NCBI GenBank assembly: GCA_016208205.1
Contig: JACQYP010000097.1
Span: forward strand, 1 to 31,502
Length of the DNA: 31,502 nt
Direction of reading: 5' to 3'
Source of the DNA: Candidatus Desantisiibacteriota bacterium
GTDB taxonomy: Bacteria > UBA9089 > CG2-30-40-21
Positions 7,687-15,371 of this stretch are shown here, piece after piece. The notes beneath the pieces are model-generated. The model ran no database searches and was not told the origin of the DNA. It was given only the letters and a program-made list of their open reading frames with translations. The position numbers and the translations under genes were made by a program. How positions within the stretch are numbered: the stretch's first letter is position 1; each line of letters begins with the position of its first letter.

Positions 7687-8919
7687 TTACACTGATTTAC
7701 GATTCATAAACCTTAGCGGCACATCAACCAGAACAAACCTTTTCTGCCACACCATTCTTTTCTCTGTATCCTTGAGATCCTCCGTGCTGATAAACAGCTT
7801 TTTTTCAAAGTACCTTTCAATAAGCGGGAACTCTGCCTTATAAAGTCGGCATGGGAATTTGAGTTTAAGGCAAATGCCGTCCCTGCATTTCTTAACCTGG
7901 TATATGGGATTAACTATTAGATTTACAGGTGAAGATTCAAACAGCATCTCAGTAGAATACCTTTTGAAATACCTGTCACTTTTACTGGCTGCAAGGGTAA
8001 AGGCTTCTGTATTATTCACTGCCGGAGGTGCCGGCTCATTCTCTGTAGAGCCAAGATCCACAACATGCTCGGACAACAAATCTTTTAATATGTCCTCTTC
8101 CGGGATCATTCGTATCTCAAAATCACTAAATAGACTCTGGTAATGGGATGGGCTTAACGGTGTACCAGGCAGGACACTCTGCAAATTTGAATTATGAATA
8201 TGAGGGATGAGCAAGATTCCGTCCTTATCCAGAACTCGCATCATCTCCCTGCTGAACAGATACTTTGTATCTATATAATGAAAACTATCCACACAGACAA
8301 CGCTATTGAAAAAACCATCAACGAATGGGAGCATTTGACTTGCATCCCAGTCAATATATCCTGCTGCAGAGGGAGCAAAAAATTCCCGGGCAAGGTAAAG
8401 GCTTGTGAATCGTCTTTCTACACAAACTATTCTGGTAGCAGGGACATGCTTTGCGGCAATAAAGGCAAAATGTCCAACCCCGGCACATACATCTAACATA
8501 TACCCCCCAGCCTCTTTTATCGCCGGCATGAGTGCCAGTGAGCAAATAAAGTTTGGGGCAGAGAATCGGTATCGCAAATAAGCTGTCCAATATTTCCAAT
8601 TCCAAAAACTGATTATCGAATAGAAGCTCGGAGCTAAATGAAGCCTTTTGGCAAGGCTGATAATCTTTTTCATCATCCTGCCTTCAAGCATCAGGTAAAG
8701 GGCAGCATGTGTTTTCTTTTTATCCAGAAGCCTCAATGCCATCTCACTCTTTTCATCCCCCTGCAGACACAATATGCTTGAAATAATAGGGTATCTGCGG
8801 CAGGAACATCTTAATATCCCATCAATAATCTTATTATCCTTAACATTAATTACCTTATCTACCTGCAATCCGCCGGCACAAAACGGGCAAATCAGGTATT
8901 TGAGTAGTGTTTTTTCCAT
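7687..8919 (-). CDS. Trm112-like zinc ribbon fused to a class I SAM methyltransferase
   Basis: The 410-residue protein starts with a Trm112-like ribbon (LLKYLICPFCAGGL, C11/C14 with C38/C40). A Rossmann-fold methyltransferase follows, with the SAM motif LDVCAGVGHFAFIAA (142-156), an acidic second motif CVE and the FFNSVVCVDSFHYI and MRVLDKDGILLI segments. The last 150 residues are unrecognised. It most resembles UbiE-type (Methyltransf_11) enzymes; the substrate is unknown. The start has an AAGGAT site 7 bp upstream. It lies downstream of the pilin genes on the same strand but is separated by a 360-bp repeat-rich gap. Confidence 0.8.
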   Translation of the reverse strand: MEKTLLKYLICPFCAGGLQVDKVINVKDNKIIDGILRCSCRRYPIISSILCLQGDEKSEMALRLLDKKKTHAALYLMLEGRMMKKIISLAKRLHLAPSFYSIISFWNWKYWTAYLRYRFSAPNFICSLALMPAIKEAGGYMLDVCAGVGHFAFIAAKHVPATRIVCVERRFTSLYLAREFFAPSAAGYIDWDASQMLPFVDGFFNSVVCVDSFHYIDTKYLFSREMMRVLDKDGILLIPHIHNSNLQSVLPGTPLSPSHYQSLFSDFEIRMIPEEDILKDLLSEHVVDLGSTENEPAPPAVNNTEAFTLAASKSDRYFKRYSTEMLFESSPVNLIVNPIYQVKKCRDGICLKLKFPCRLYKAEFPLIERYFEKKLFISTEDLKDTEKRMVWQKRFVLVDVPLRFMNRKSV

Positions 8920-8935
8920 CAGGTATCCTTAAAGA

Positions 8936-9297
8936 TTTTTCGACCAGCAATGAGATTAATCCACAGATTACACAGATTTTCACAGATTAAAAAACTTTTT
9001 GACAGGATGAACAGGATTAACGATAAAAGTAAGCAATGGGTGCTACTGCACCTGTAGTTCTCAACAGTTTCATCAAAATAATCTATAATAACTTCCTTTG
9101 CCTTTGGTGAAAAATAGACCAGTTGCCTCTCAATTATATAAATAATCACATTCACCATGTTAGATAAATTTCTATCTAACGGGGCAAGAAGACACACAAC
9201 TCTTAAAAGTTTTCTCTGTGTCCTTTGTGGTTAATTTTTACTTTTCGTGTTTTCTTCCTTTCGTGATTTCGTGGTAAAAAAATCCCTTGTTACTGTC
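8936..9297. other. Gap with dispersed repeat remnants
   Basis: No convincing gene is seen. An open frame of 92 codons exists on the minus strand, but it crosses obvious repeats: ATTAATCCACAGATTACACAG, TTTTTGACAGGATGAACAG (8996-9014) and GTGTCCTTTGTGGTTAA (about 9217-9233). It also contains a small palindrome, GTTAGATA/TATCTAAC (9159-9166 and 9173-9180). The stretch from about 9020 to 9155 has no recognisable homology and could be decayed coding sequence. Confidence 0.6.
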
Positions 9298-10371
9298 TTA
9301 CATCCCGCCAAAAGCTGAGTTCAATTTTCTTGGATGTGCCCTGAAGGTAACGGTATAGGTAGCATATTTTGCTCCATATTTCTTGGGAATGGCAACGGTT
9401 ACTGTACCGAATATTTGTTTTACAGCCCCGGTAGTAGTTGTCGGAAGATTATTAGCATCAGAATATGCAAGAGAAAAATCAGCAATATCTGTTCCAATGA
9501 TTTTGTTAGTAGCTGTATTATCATTTATCACGCGAGTAACAGTTTTGTTACTCGCATTAAATTCATAGCTAATGACATCGCCTACAATATATTCATCTGG
9601 ATTCCTCTGATCACTACCATCTAATATATCTCCATCACCATTGTTATCTCCAAGAATAGATTGTAACCTATTATCTGTCCCCGGATTAATAAGTATTGCT
9701 CCGATAGCTGTATTACCTGTCAAGACATCATCTGATCCGGCCCTTTTCATAGTTGAGATTGTGCCATCCGGTCCCCTGATAATACGACCATAAAGCAGCT
9801 CATCTGTACCGGCTATTTCCACAAGATTATCTATATCTCCAGTTCTAGTCCCATCCGTATCCCCTGGTGTAGAACGAAATTTTCCATCAATTCCATGGAT
9901 AATAAATATTGTGTTTGCTCCTGATGTCCCTATCTGAATATCTGAGATGCTTTGTGTTCCATATTGTATGGCAGCCGGCATAGAACTGCATATAGTGTCG
10001 TTACCATTTTGAATATAAGCCTCAGTAGCAAATCTGGCCTTATTAGGAGCAAGTGTCAATGTTCCGCCAGGGTAGGAAGGGAGAAGGATGCACATATCCT
10101 GAAATTCATTAAGTATTCCCTGCCAGGACACATTCATTGGCCTGCTCATATCTGCTAACTTAGTTCCTCGTTTCATTACCTTCAGTCGAGGGTCTCCTGA
10201 AAGCAACTCCCTTGCCTGTTGTTGTGCCTTCATCTGAACATCGGTTGAAAGCCACAACCTTATAGCATTAATATAGATAGAACTCATGAGCATAATTATA
10301 ATTCCTGTTATACCCATGGCAATAAGTATCTCTAAGAGGGTAAATCCCTTTTGATGATGTTGCAGATTCAT
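9298..10371 (-). CDS. PilW-like type IV prepilin
   Basis: The 357-residue protein has a class III prepilin leader, MNLQHHQKG, cleaved before F10, then FTLLEILIAMGITGIIIMLMSSIY with the required E at mature position 5. The remaining soluble domain is rich in Asp/Gly/Thr and unrecognised, including NNGDGDILDGSDQRNPDEYI, which resembles a calcium-binding loop. PilW-type minor pilins prime pilus or pseudopilus assembly in the inner membrane. It is the last gene of a pilX-pilV-pilW-like series on this strand. GAGGTAAAG precedes the ATG. Its C-terminal half has a beta-strand pattern (TVTVAIPKKYGAKYATYTVTFRA). Confidence 0.85.
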   Translation of the reverse strand: MNLQHHQKGFTLLEILIAMGITGIIIMLMSSIYINAIRLWLSTDVQMKAQQQARELLSGDPRLKVMKRGTKLADMSRPMNVSWQGILNEFQDMCILLPSYPGGTLTLAPNKARFATEAYIQNGNDTICSSMPAAIQYGTQSISDIQIGTSGANTIFIIHGIDGKFRSTPGDTDGTRTGDIDNLVEIAGTDELLYGRIIRGPDGTISTMKRAGSDDVLTGNTAIGAILINPGTDNRLQSILGDNNGDGDILDGSDQRNPDEYIVGDVISYEFNASNKTVTRVINDNTATNKIIGTDIADFSLAYSDANNLPTTTTGAVKQIFGTVTVAIPKKYGAKYATYTVTFRAHPRKLNSAFGGM

Positions 10372-10441
10372 CTTTACCTCATTTTTTGATGGTGGTTTGT
10401 AACTACTCAGATAGGCTTGTCCCTGTGAATACAGGGATAGG

Positions 10442-10542
10442 CTGTAAGCTGTTAGACTGTTAGGAAAGAAGGCTGTAGGCTATTAGATTGCAGAAAAACT
10501 CCTCATCACCTTTGTTTTTCCTAACAGCCTAACAGCCTACAG
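10442..10542. repeat. TAGGCTG-type foldback between pilin genes
   Basis: CTGTAAGCTGTTAGACTGTTAGGAAA (10442-10467) matches the reverse complement of 10517-10542 at 24 of 26 positions. The arms have 7-10 bp internal periodicity (CTGTTAG). The right end abuts the stop codon of the upstream gene. It is the same family as 5570-5693. Confidence 0.88.
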
Positions 10543-10557
10543 TCTTCTTAGCCTAAC

Positions 10558-11628
10558 TTAGCTCCTTGGAGCAATAAAGATACTCATTTCTCGTTTAAGC
10601 GGTATGCTTCCTGTTATTGTACCCGAACCGTTCCGAATCGGTATCCTGCCCCATTCCATTTTAACCTTTGCCTTTAGATAAGTAAAGGTACCAACCGTCA
10701 CCTCGTTAAATGTTGGACCATTACTATCCCAGACCTCGTTTATCTTTTTTATCATTATTGTCCGGGTTGCCCCACCGTTTATTGGTGTTGTTCCGTTCCA
10801 ACCGTAGGGACCCATGCTTATTCGTTCCATTGATACTGCTGGACCTGTGATAAGGTTGTTATATGTTCTATTTCGTATCTCCTCTAATTTTTCCTCACAC
10901 AGGATCATTGCCTTGGTTGAGTATCCTGTCTGAGGCTGGACAAGAGAGGCGTACCTGAATACCCTTAAAATACAAAGAACACTCATGGTAATCACTGCTG
11001 TAGCTACCATTATCTCTAACAGGGTTAGTCCCTTTGAGGCGGTATTTTTGGCAGAGTCGGTACATTTTGCCCGGCACCCTGATTTATTCATAGAAAAAAA
11101 GTAAAGTATCAAACAACCAATTGAAATAATAAGAAAAAATCCAATAGCCAACCAATCCTTCCATCCGCTTTTTTGGATTTTTTTAGCCTCTGTCAATTCT
11201 TTGGTTCCTTTATCTGCAACCGCTGTTGTCTGCCCTTTTGACAGGACACCTGATACTCCTTGTGCAGATTGCTGCTGTCCTTCGCCAGGTTTATTGGTTG
11301 ATGATACTTGTGCTTGACCGGAAATGTCCCCTGCCGGCGTGGACAGGGAATGGAAAACGCCAGGTTTATCGGTTGATGATACTTGTGCTTGACCTGCTTC
11401 TTTTCCCCCCTCTATTGTTCCACCGGCTGCAACACTATTTACCTCTTCTTGCTTTTGTTCTTCTGCCTGTTGTTCTCTAATTATCCTTGCCTTTTCCTCT
11501 TGTTCCATCTGGACTAATCTTTCCACATCTTGAGGTGTAGCGTTCTCTGGAATCCACTTTGCATCAACAGACCTTAATCCAGTAAGAAAAAGCAATAAAA
11601 ATATAGTTATAAATAAAACCTGTTTCAT
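10558..11628 (-). CDS. PilV-like prepilin fused behind an N-terminal membrane domain
   Basis: One unbroken frame of 356 residues holds two modules. Residues 1-23 are a signal peptide. Residues 24-150 are a low-complexity, Glu/Gln-rich region with two copies of GQAQVSST(D/N)KPG (79-90 and 104-115). Residues 157-178 form a membrane helix. A second methionine, M180, then starts a typical prepilin: a 21-residue leader ending SKG (200), then LTLLEIMVATAVITMSVL with E at +5. No ribosome site precedes M180, so the pilin is probably made as part of the fusion and could be released by prepilin peptidase. The start has GGAGGG 4 bp upstream and overlaps the end of the pilX-like gene by 4 bp (ATGA). Confidence 0.82.
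   Translation of the reverse strand: MKQVLFITIFLLLFLTGLRSVDAKWIPENATPQDVERLVQMEQEEKARIIREQQAEEQKQEEVNSVAAGGTIEGGKEAGQAQVSSTDKPGVFHSLSTPAGDISGQAQVSSTNKPGEGQQQSAQGVSGVLSKGQTTAVADKGTKELTEAKKIQKSGWKDWLAIGFFLIISIGCLILYFFSMNKSGCRAKCTDSAKNTASKGLTLLEIMVATAVITMSVLCILRVFRYASLVQPQTGYSTKAMILCEEKLEEIRNRTYNNLITGPAVSMERISMGPYGWNGTTPINGGATRTIMIKKINEVWDSNGPTFNEVTVGTFTYLKAKVKMEWGRIPIRNGSGTITGSIPLKREMSIFIAPRS
11289..11396. repeat. In-frame 32-bp direct repeat in the pilV-like fusion
   Basis: A 32-bp segment encoding GQAQVSST(D/N)KPG occurs at about 11289-11320 and 11365-11396 with one base difference. The spacer encodes LSTPAGDIS. The peptide STPAG recurs in the repeat insertion of the tRNA nucleotidyltransferase, which suggests the spacer is also repeat-derived. 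Confidence 0.75.
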
Positions 11629-13529
11629 TTCTCCCTCCAGCTAACCACTTTCTGAAATGTTCCTATTACCTCATTTTCCGTATCTTTCGGAACTGAGCCG
11701 GGTGGAAAAAGATAAATAAGGGAATTTTGCTGCTCCAGGCTTCTGTAATTACTGTGGCAGCGAGCATCCTGTATTAATTGCAGTATGCCGGAGTAGACAA
11801 TAGCCTCATCCTTGCTGATAAGAGAGCCTCTAATCCTGGGTGAATTGGCTATCCTTCCAGCAAGAAAATGCTGGGTATAATAAACACCATCAATAGCGCT
11901 GATCATATTTGTGGCTGTTTGGCTATAATGATTAATCTCAATTTTTTCTATTGGATCCCATAATTGACCGCTATCACCATTTTTTCTAAGTCCCTCAAAG
12001 TCTTGAAGCGGGGCACTTTGCCTGCTATTGCCTCCGGTAGTGGTTATATCCTTCCAATTATAGTCATAATTGCGAAATTTCCCATCACCATCAAGATCCT
12101 CTGTCTCTTTCTGAAAGATGTTATCCCCTTCTCCCGGATCTGATGTGTCTGGTATACCATCTGCACCAACATCCTCATTTCCCATGCCGAAAAGCCACCT
12201 TTCTGAGTACCAATCATTGGATGAATAATTCCCATAAACCAGACCGCCCTGTGCCGCTACTCCCAAAAGACTCTTGGTTGAATTAGTTCCAACCCAGGTA
12301 TCCATCTTCTGGCTGCTGGTATCTGTCCATTTGCTATCCGGCAAGCCATCATCATTGCCTGCCATATTGCAGAGAGAATTATCCCGCTTTTTATAGTCAG
12401 TGCCAGAAGACTGCTGCCACTGGGGATAATTAGCCCAATTCGGTCCATTAATATATTGAATATCTCCGGCAATATACATATTCCTGCCAACATAAATTGA
12501 CGCATATGGCTCTGCTGCTGATTTGCCATATGTCTTAACATACCCTTTCATGACCAGATTGCCCTTAACAACCACAGCATCATGAATCTCAATAGGTGCA
12601 TCCTTTGTGCCAATCAGAATCAGGTTCCCATGAGGTTCATCATCACCAAATACCCCATCATCTGTAAATACCTTAGTCCCTATGTTTATCTTACCTTTGG
12701 AATGGTCATATGTCTTTGTATCCGGATTATATCCCTCGGCGATTTTTTCATAATAGGACATATCCTGCAGATTTGGAATATTCTCTTTTTCTAAACTTGA
12801 TCTTTTATATGGATATGTCGTATAGTCAGGTGCGGGTGTCTTTTTTCTTAATCCAGCCAGTCCATTAGGCAGATTATTATGATAATCTACAGTATTATGT
12901 GCTTCTATGCTTCCATTAATCGTGATTACGCCCGACCCCCTAACATCAAACCTGCCGTTTGATCTCATGCTACCAGAACACTGTTCACCGCCACCATAAT
13001 ACCACCAACCCCAATTGTTGAGAAAATATGCATAATTAAATACCTGCGGCGTCTTGTTTTGTATATCATTGCTTACTTTAACAATTACCTCAATCTGTTT
13101 TGTGCAGACAGGAATTACCTTTCCATTTTGTTCTCGTCCAATTATGCCGGAGGCAATAATTTTATAGTTGATATAATCTTTGCCCTCCTCATCTATGCCA
13201 CTGAATATTCTCTCAGGTAGGGTAACACGCATGTATTGGCCTGTAGCTACCTTGACAGGCGTAAGTGAGGTATTTCCTCTAAAATTATTATTCCATTCAT
13301 TCGGGTATTTTGACCAATCTTTAGTTTTGAGCCTCCAGATTGCTCTTTCTGCTGCAGATTCAGCCAGGGATAATGCGTCTAATCGACGCTCGTATGAACC
13401 ACTGTGTTTGATTTCGGTTTGACTGGAAATGAAGAATATAGTTCCACCCATTATCAGAATAAGAAGAAAAAACAAGGTGAGTGCTAAAGCCATGCCTTTT
13501 TGTTCGGGAAGAGGATTAGATATATACAT
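11625..13529 (-). CDS. PilX-like pilus assembly protein
   Basis: The 634-residue protein opens with a PilX_N-type region (KGMALALTLFFLLILIMGGTIFFISSQTEIKHSGSYERRLDALSLAESAAERA), with the membrane helix near 13-34 and a following LAESA motif typical of these minor pilin-like proteins. The large remainder is unrecognised. It carries repeated hydrophobic beta stretches (DAVVVKGNLVMKGYV, SIYVGRNMYIAGDIQYI), as in polymer-forming or adhesive domains, and Asp/Gly loops (DLDGDGKFRNYDYN). The start at 13529 is preferred to an upstream ATG at 13763: it has an AGGAGG site and a good promoter, and the extension would translate repeat DNA. It is first in the three-gene pilin series. Confidence 0.84.
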   Translation of the reverse strand: MYISNPLPEQKGMALALTLFFLLILIMGGTIFFISSQTEIKHSGSYERRLDALSLAESAAERAIWRLKTKDWSKYPNEWNNNFRGNTSLTPVKVATGQYMRVTLPERIFSGIDEEGKDYINYKIIASGIIGREQNGKVIPVCTKQIEVIVKVSNDIQNKTPQVFNYAYFLNNWGWWYYGGGEQCSGSMRSNGRFDVRGSGVITINGSIEAHNTVDYHNNLPNGLAGLRKKTPAPDYTTYPYKRSSLEKENIPNLQDMSYYEKIAEGYNPDTKTYDHSKGKINIGTKVFTDDGVFGDDEPHGNLILIGTKDAPIEIHDAVVVKGNLVMKGYVKTYGKSAAEPYASIYVGRNMYIAGDIQYINGPNWANYPQWQQSSGTDYKKRDNSLCNMAGNDDGLPDSKWTDTSSQKMDTWVGTNSTKSLLGVAAQGGLVYGNYSSNDWYSERWLFGMGNEDVGADGIPDTSDPGEGDNIFQKETEDLDGDGKFRNYDYNWKDITTTGGNSRQSAPLQDFEGLRKNGDSGQLWDPIEKIEINHYSQTATNMISAIDGVYYTQHFLAGRIANSPRIRGSLISKDEAIVYSGILQLIQDARCHSNYRSLEQQNSLIYLFPPGSVPKDTENEVIGTFQKVVSWREK

Positions 13530-13550
13530 TTTAATCGCCTCCTTGATTAA

Positions 13551-13579
13551 ATAATAACACAAAATTTTATATCTGTCAA
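13551..13579 (-). promoter_or_regulatory. Promoter of the pilX-pilV-pilW-like genes
   Basis: On the minus strand TTGACA (13574-13579) is followed after 17 bp by TATTAT (13551-13556). Transcription would start about 25 bp before the pilX-like ATG. Confidence 0.72.
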
Positions 13580-13593
13580 GAATTATCTTGACA
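13574..13593. promoter_or_regulatory. Palindrome joining two divergent -35 boxes
   Basis: TGTCAAGA-ATTA-TCTTGACA is an 8-bp perfect inverted repeat. Its halves are the -35 boxes of the pilX-like promoter (minus) and the hslU promoter (plus), so RNA polymerase or a dimeric regulator bound here would affect both directions. Confidence 0.6.
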
Positions 13594-13616
13594 TACAACA
13601 GAATTTGAGGTAAAAT
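13588..13616 (+). promoter_or_regulatory. Promoter of hslU
   Basis: TTGACA (13588-13593), 17-bp spacer, TAAAAT (13611-13616). The transcript leader of about 90 bases contains the TATTCTG foldback before hslU. Confidence 0.72.
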
Positions 13617-13691
13617 ATCAGAATACAGAATACAGAGATAATCCCCTATAATTCTGACTCCTGAATTCTGACTCCTGAATTCTGTATTCTG
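13617..13691. repeat. TATTCTG / GACTCCTGAATTCT foldback
   Basis: CAGAATACAGAATACAG is followed by two 14-bp units (GACTCCTGAATTCT) and TGTATTCTG. The left half is the reverse complement of 4711-4760. It lies in the 5' leader of hslU. Confidence 0.88.
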
Positions 13692-13713
13692 ATTTAATTG
13701 AGGTGAATAATAG

Positions 13714-15078
13714 ATGCATGATTTGAGCCCTAAAGAGATTGTCAAGGAGCTTGACAAATACATTATTGGTCAGGATAAAGCCAAAAAGGCAGTGTCTATT
13801 GCCTTGAGAAACCGCATACGAAGACAGAGGCTTGCAGAAGAATTAAGGGAAGAGGTTTCTCCGAAAAATATTATCATGATTGGTCCCACAGGTGTAGGCA
13901 AGACAGAGATTGCTCGAAGGCTTTCTAACTTAGCCGATGTCCCATTCCTTAAGATAGAGGCAACAAAGTTTACAGAGGTAGGATATGTTGGCAGGGATGT
14001 TGAATCAATGGTTCGTGACCTTACCAATATGACCGTAAATCTGGTTAAACAGGAGGCAATGAAGAAGATAGAAAAAGAGGCTATGGAGCTGGTAGAGACA
14101 AAAATTTTGGATATTCTCCTGCCGATGCCAAAGACAAAGAAAGTAAAAAAGGTTGATACAGCAGAATTGGATAGGGTTGGACAGGAAGTAGAAAAGATTC
14201 GAAATAGCCGTGAAAAACTATTGGAAAAATTGCGTCAGGGTAAATTGGAAAATAGAATGATAGAGATAGATATTAAGGATACTGCTGTGCCTATGTTTGA
14301 GATATTCGCCGGAAGCGGTATGGAAGGACTTGATATGGGGCTGTCTGATGCCTTGAGTACCATGCTGCCGCAAAAGGTCAAGAAAAGAAAGGTAACTATT
14401 GTAGAGGCACGAAGAATCCTGACAAGTGAGGAATCACAGAAGTTAATTGATATGGAAGAGGTGCTTAAGGATGCCATTAACCGCATAGAAAATCAGGGAA
14501 TTATCTTTTTGGATGAATTGGATAAGGTAGTTAATACAGGAGCTCGTGTGGGTGGGGCAGATGTTTCCCGTGAGGGTGTTCAACGGGATTTATTGCCTAT
14601 TGTTGAGGGAACTGTTGTTACTACCCGTTATGGCCCGGTAAAAACAAACCATATCCTTTTTATTGCCGCAGGAACATTCCATGATGCAAAACCATCAGAC
14701 CTGATCCCTGAATTACAGGGAAGATTTCCTATCAGGGTAGAACTTTCCTCTTTGACCAAGGATGATTTTATCCAGATATTGACCGAGCCGCAAAATGCTA
14801 TTATTAAACAATATGTAGCCCTGCTCGGAACAGAAGGGGTTGAACTGAGATTTCAGGAAGATGCCATCCATGAGATTGCCTCTATTGCCTCTACAGTTAA
14901 TGAAAGCACTGAAAATATTGGGGCAAGAAGGCTGCATACTATTATTGAAAAAGTGGTTGAGGATATCTCCTTTGAAACCCCGCCCTGTAAAGGGGTAGTT
15001 GTTATTGATGCTGAATATGTACAATCCAGATTAAAGGATATTATCAAGAATGAGGATTTGAGCAGGTATATATTGTAA
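13714..15078 (+). CDS. hslU: HslU, ATPase subunit of the HslUV protease
   Basis: The 454-residue AAA+ protein matches HslU throughout: [31 protein letters not shown], Walker A GPTGVGKT (57-64), the pore region [19 protein letters not shown], an intermediate coiled domain (about 110-235), Walker B at D267 (FLDELDK) and the sensor/arginine region IGARRLHTI. The C-terminus DLSRYIL is the tail that inserts into HslV. HslU unfolds substrates for the HslV peptidase in the cytoplasm. hslV normally lies just upstream but is absent here; divergent pilin genes occupy that place. A GAGGTG site precedes the ATG. A 205-bp inverted-repeat element begins 5 bp after the stop. Confidence 0.96.
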   Translation: MHDLSPKEIVKELDKYIIGQDKAKKAVSIALRNRIRRQRLAEELREEVSPKNIIMIGPTGVGKTEIARRLSNLADVPFLKIEATKFTEVGYVGRDVESMVRDLTNMTVNLVKQEAMKKIEKEAMELVETKILDILLPMPKTKKVKKVDTAELDRVGQEVEKIRNSREKLLEKLRQGKLENRMIEIDIKDTAVPMFEIFAGSGMEGLDMGLSDALSTMLPQKVKKRKVTIVEARRILTSEESQKLIDMEEVLKDAINRIENQGIIFLDELDKVVNTGARVGGADVSREGVQRDLLPIVEGTVVTTRYGPVKTNHILFIAAGTFHDAKPSDLIPELQGRFPIRVELSSLTKDDFIQILTEPQNAIIKQYVALLGTEGVELRFQEDAIHEIASIASTVNESTENIGARRLHTIIEKVVEDISFETPPCKGVVVIDAEYVQSRLKDIIKNEDLSRYIL

Positions 15079-15082
15079 CACT

Positions 15083-15287
15083 CTCGATGTTCAAGTTTTT
15101 TGTAAGCGTTTAGGCTATCACAAGAGACAAAGGCGAAGAACTGTAAAATGGCTACTGTAAAATGAGAAATGTAAAATGAAAGAACTCAAGAAGAATGCTA
15201 AAATCATGCAAAATACACTAATTTTCAATTTTTCATTATCCATTTTACAGTTTACAGTTATTCATAAAGAAAAACTTGAACATCGAG
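15083..15287. mobile_element. MITE-like element, 205 bp with 18-bp terminal inverted repeats
   Basis: The termini CTCGATGTTCAAGTTTTT (15083-15100) and AAAAACTTGAACATCGAG (15270-15287) are perfect 18-bp inverted repeats. The interior holds several CTGTAAAATG copies (15141 onward) facing CATTTTACAG (about 15241). From 15149 onward it is nearly identical to window positions 1-139. It encodes no transposase. It lies directly after the hslU stop and abuts half of a GTAGCACAGACATTC repeat (15287-15310). Confidence 0.85.
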
Positions 15288-15371
15288 TAGCACAGACATT
15301 CTTGTCTGTGTGTAATTACTCAGGCTGTCGCCCTTCACGGTTCAAGGTTCACGGTTGGGTAATTCGATGAT

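Noticed and set aside
8919..9197. A 92-codon open frame on the minus strand after the methyltransferase start
   Set aside because: Its second half crosses known dispersed repeats (ATTAATCCACAG..., TTTTTGACAGG...), it has no ribosome site, and no family is recognisable.
11226..11480. Plus-strand open frame opposite the pilV-like fusion
   Set aside because: It is antisense to the low-complexity region, without start signals or family match.
13530..13763. N-terminal extension of the pilX-like gene to an ATG at 13763
   Set aside because: The extension reads through promoters and the TATTCTG repeat. The AGGAGG-supported start at 13529 fits the PilX_N pattern.
15176..15370. Open frame within and beyond the MITE-like element
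   Set aside because: It is translated from the repeat and from half of another repeat. The copy at window start does not preserve it as a gene.
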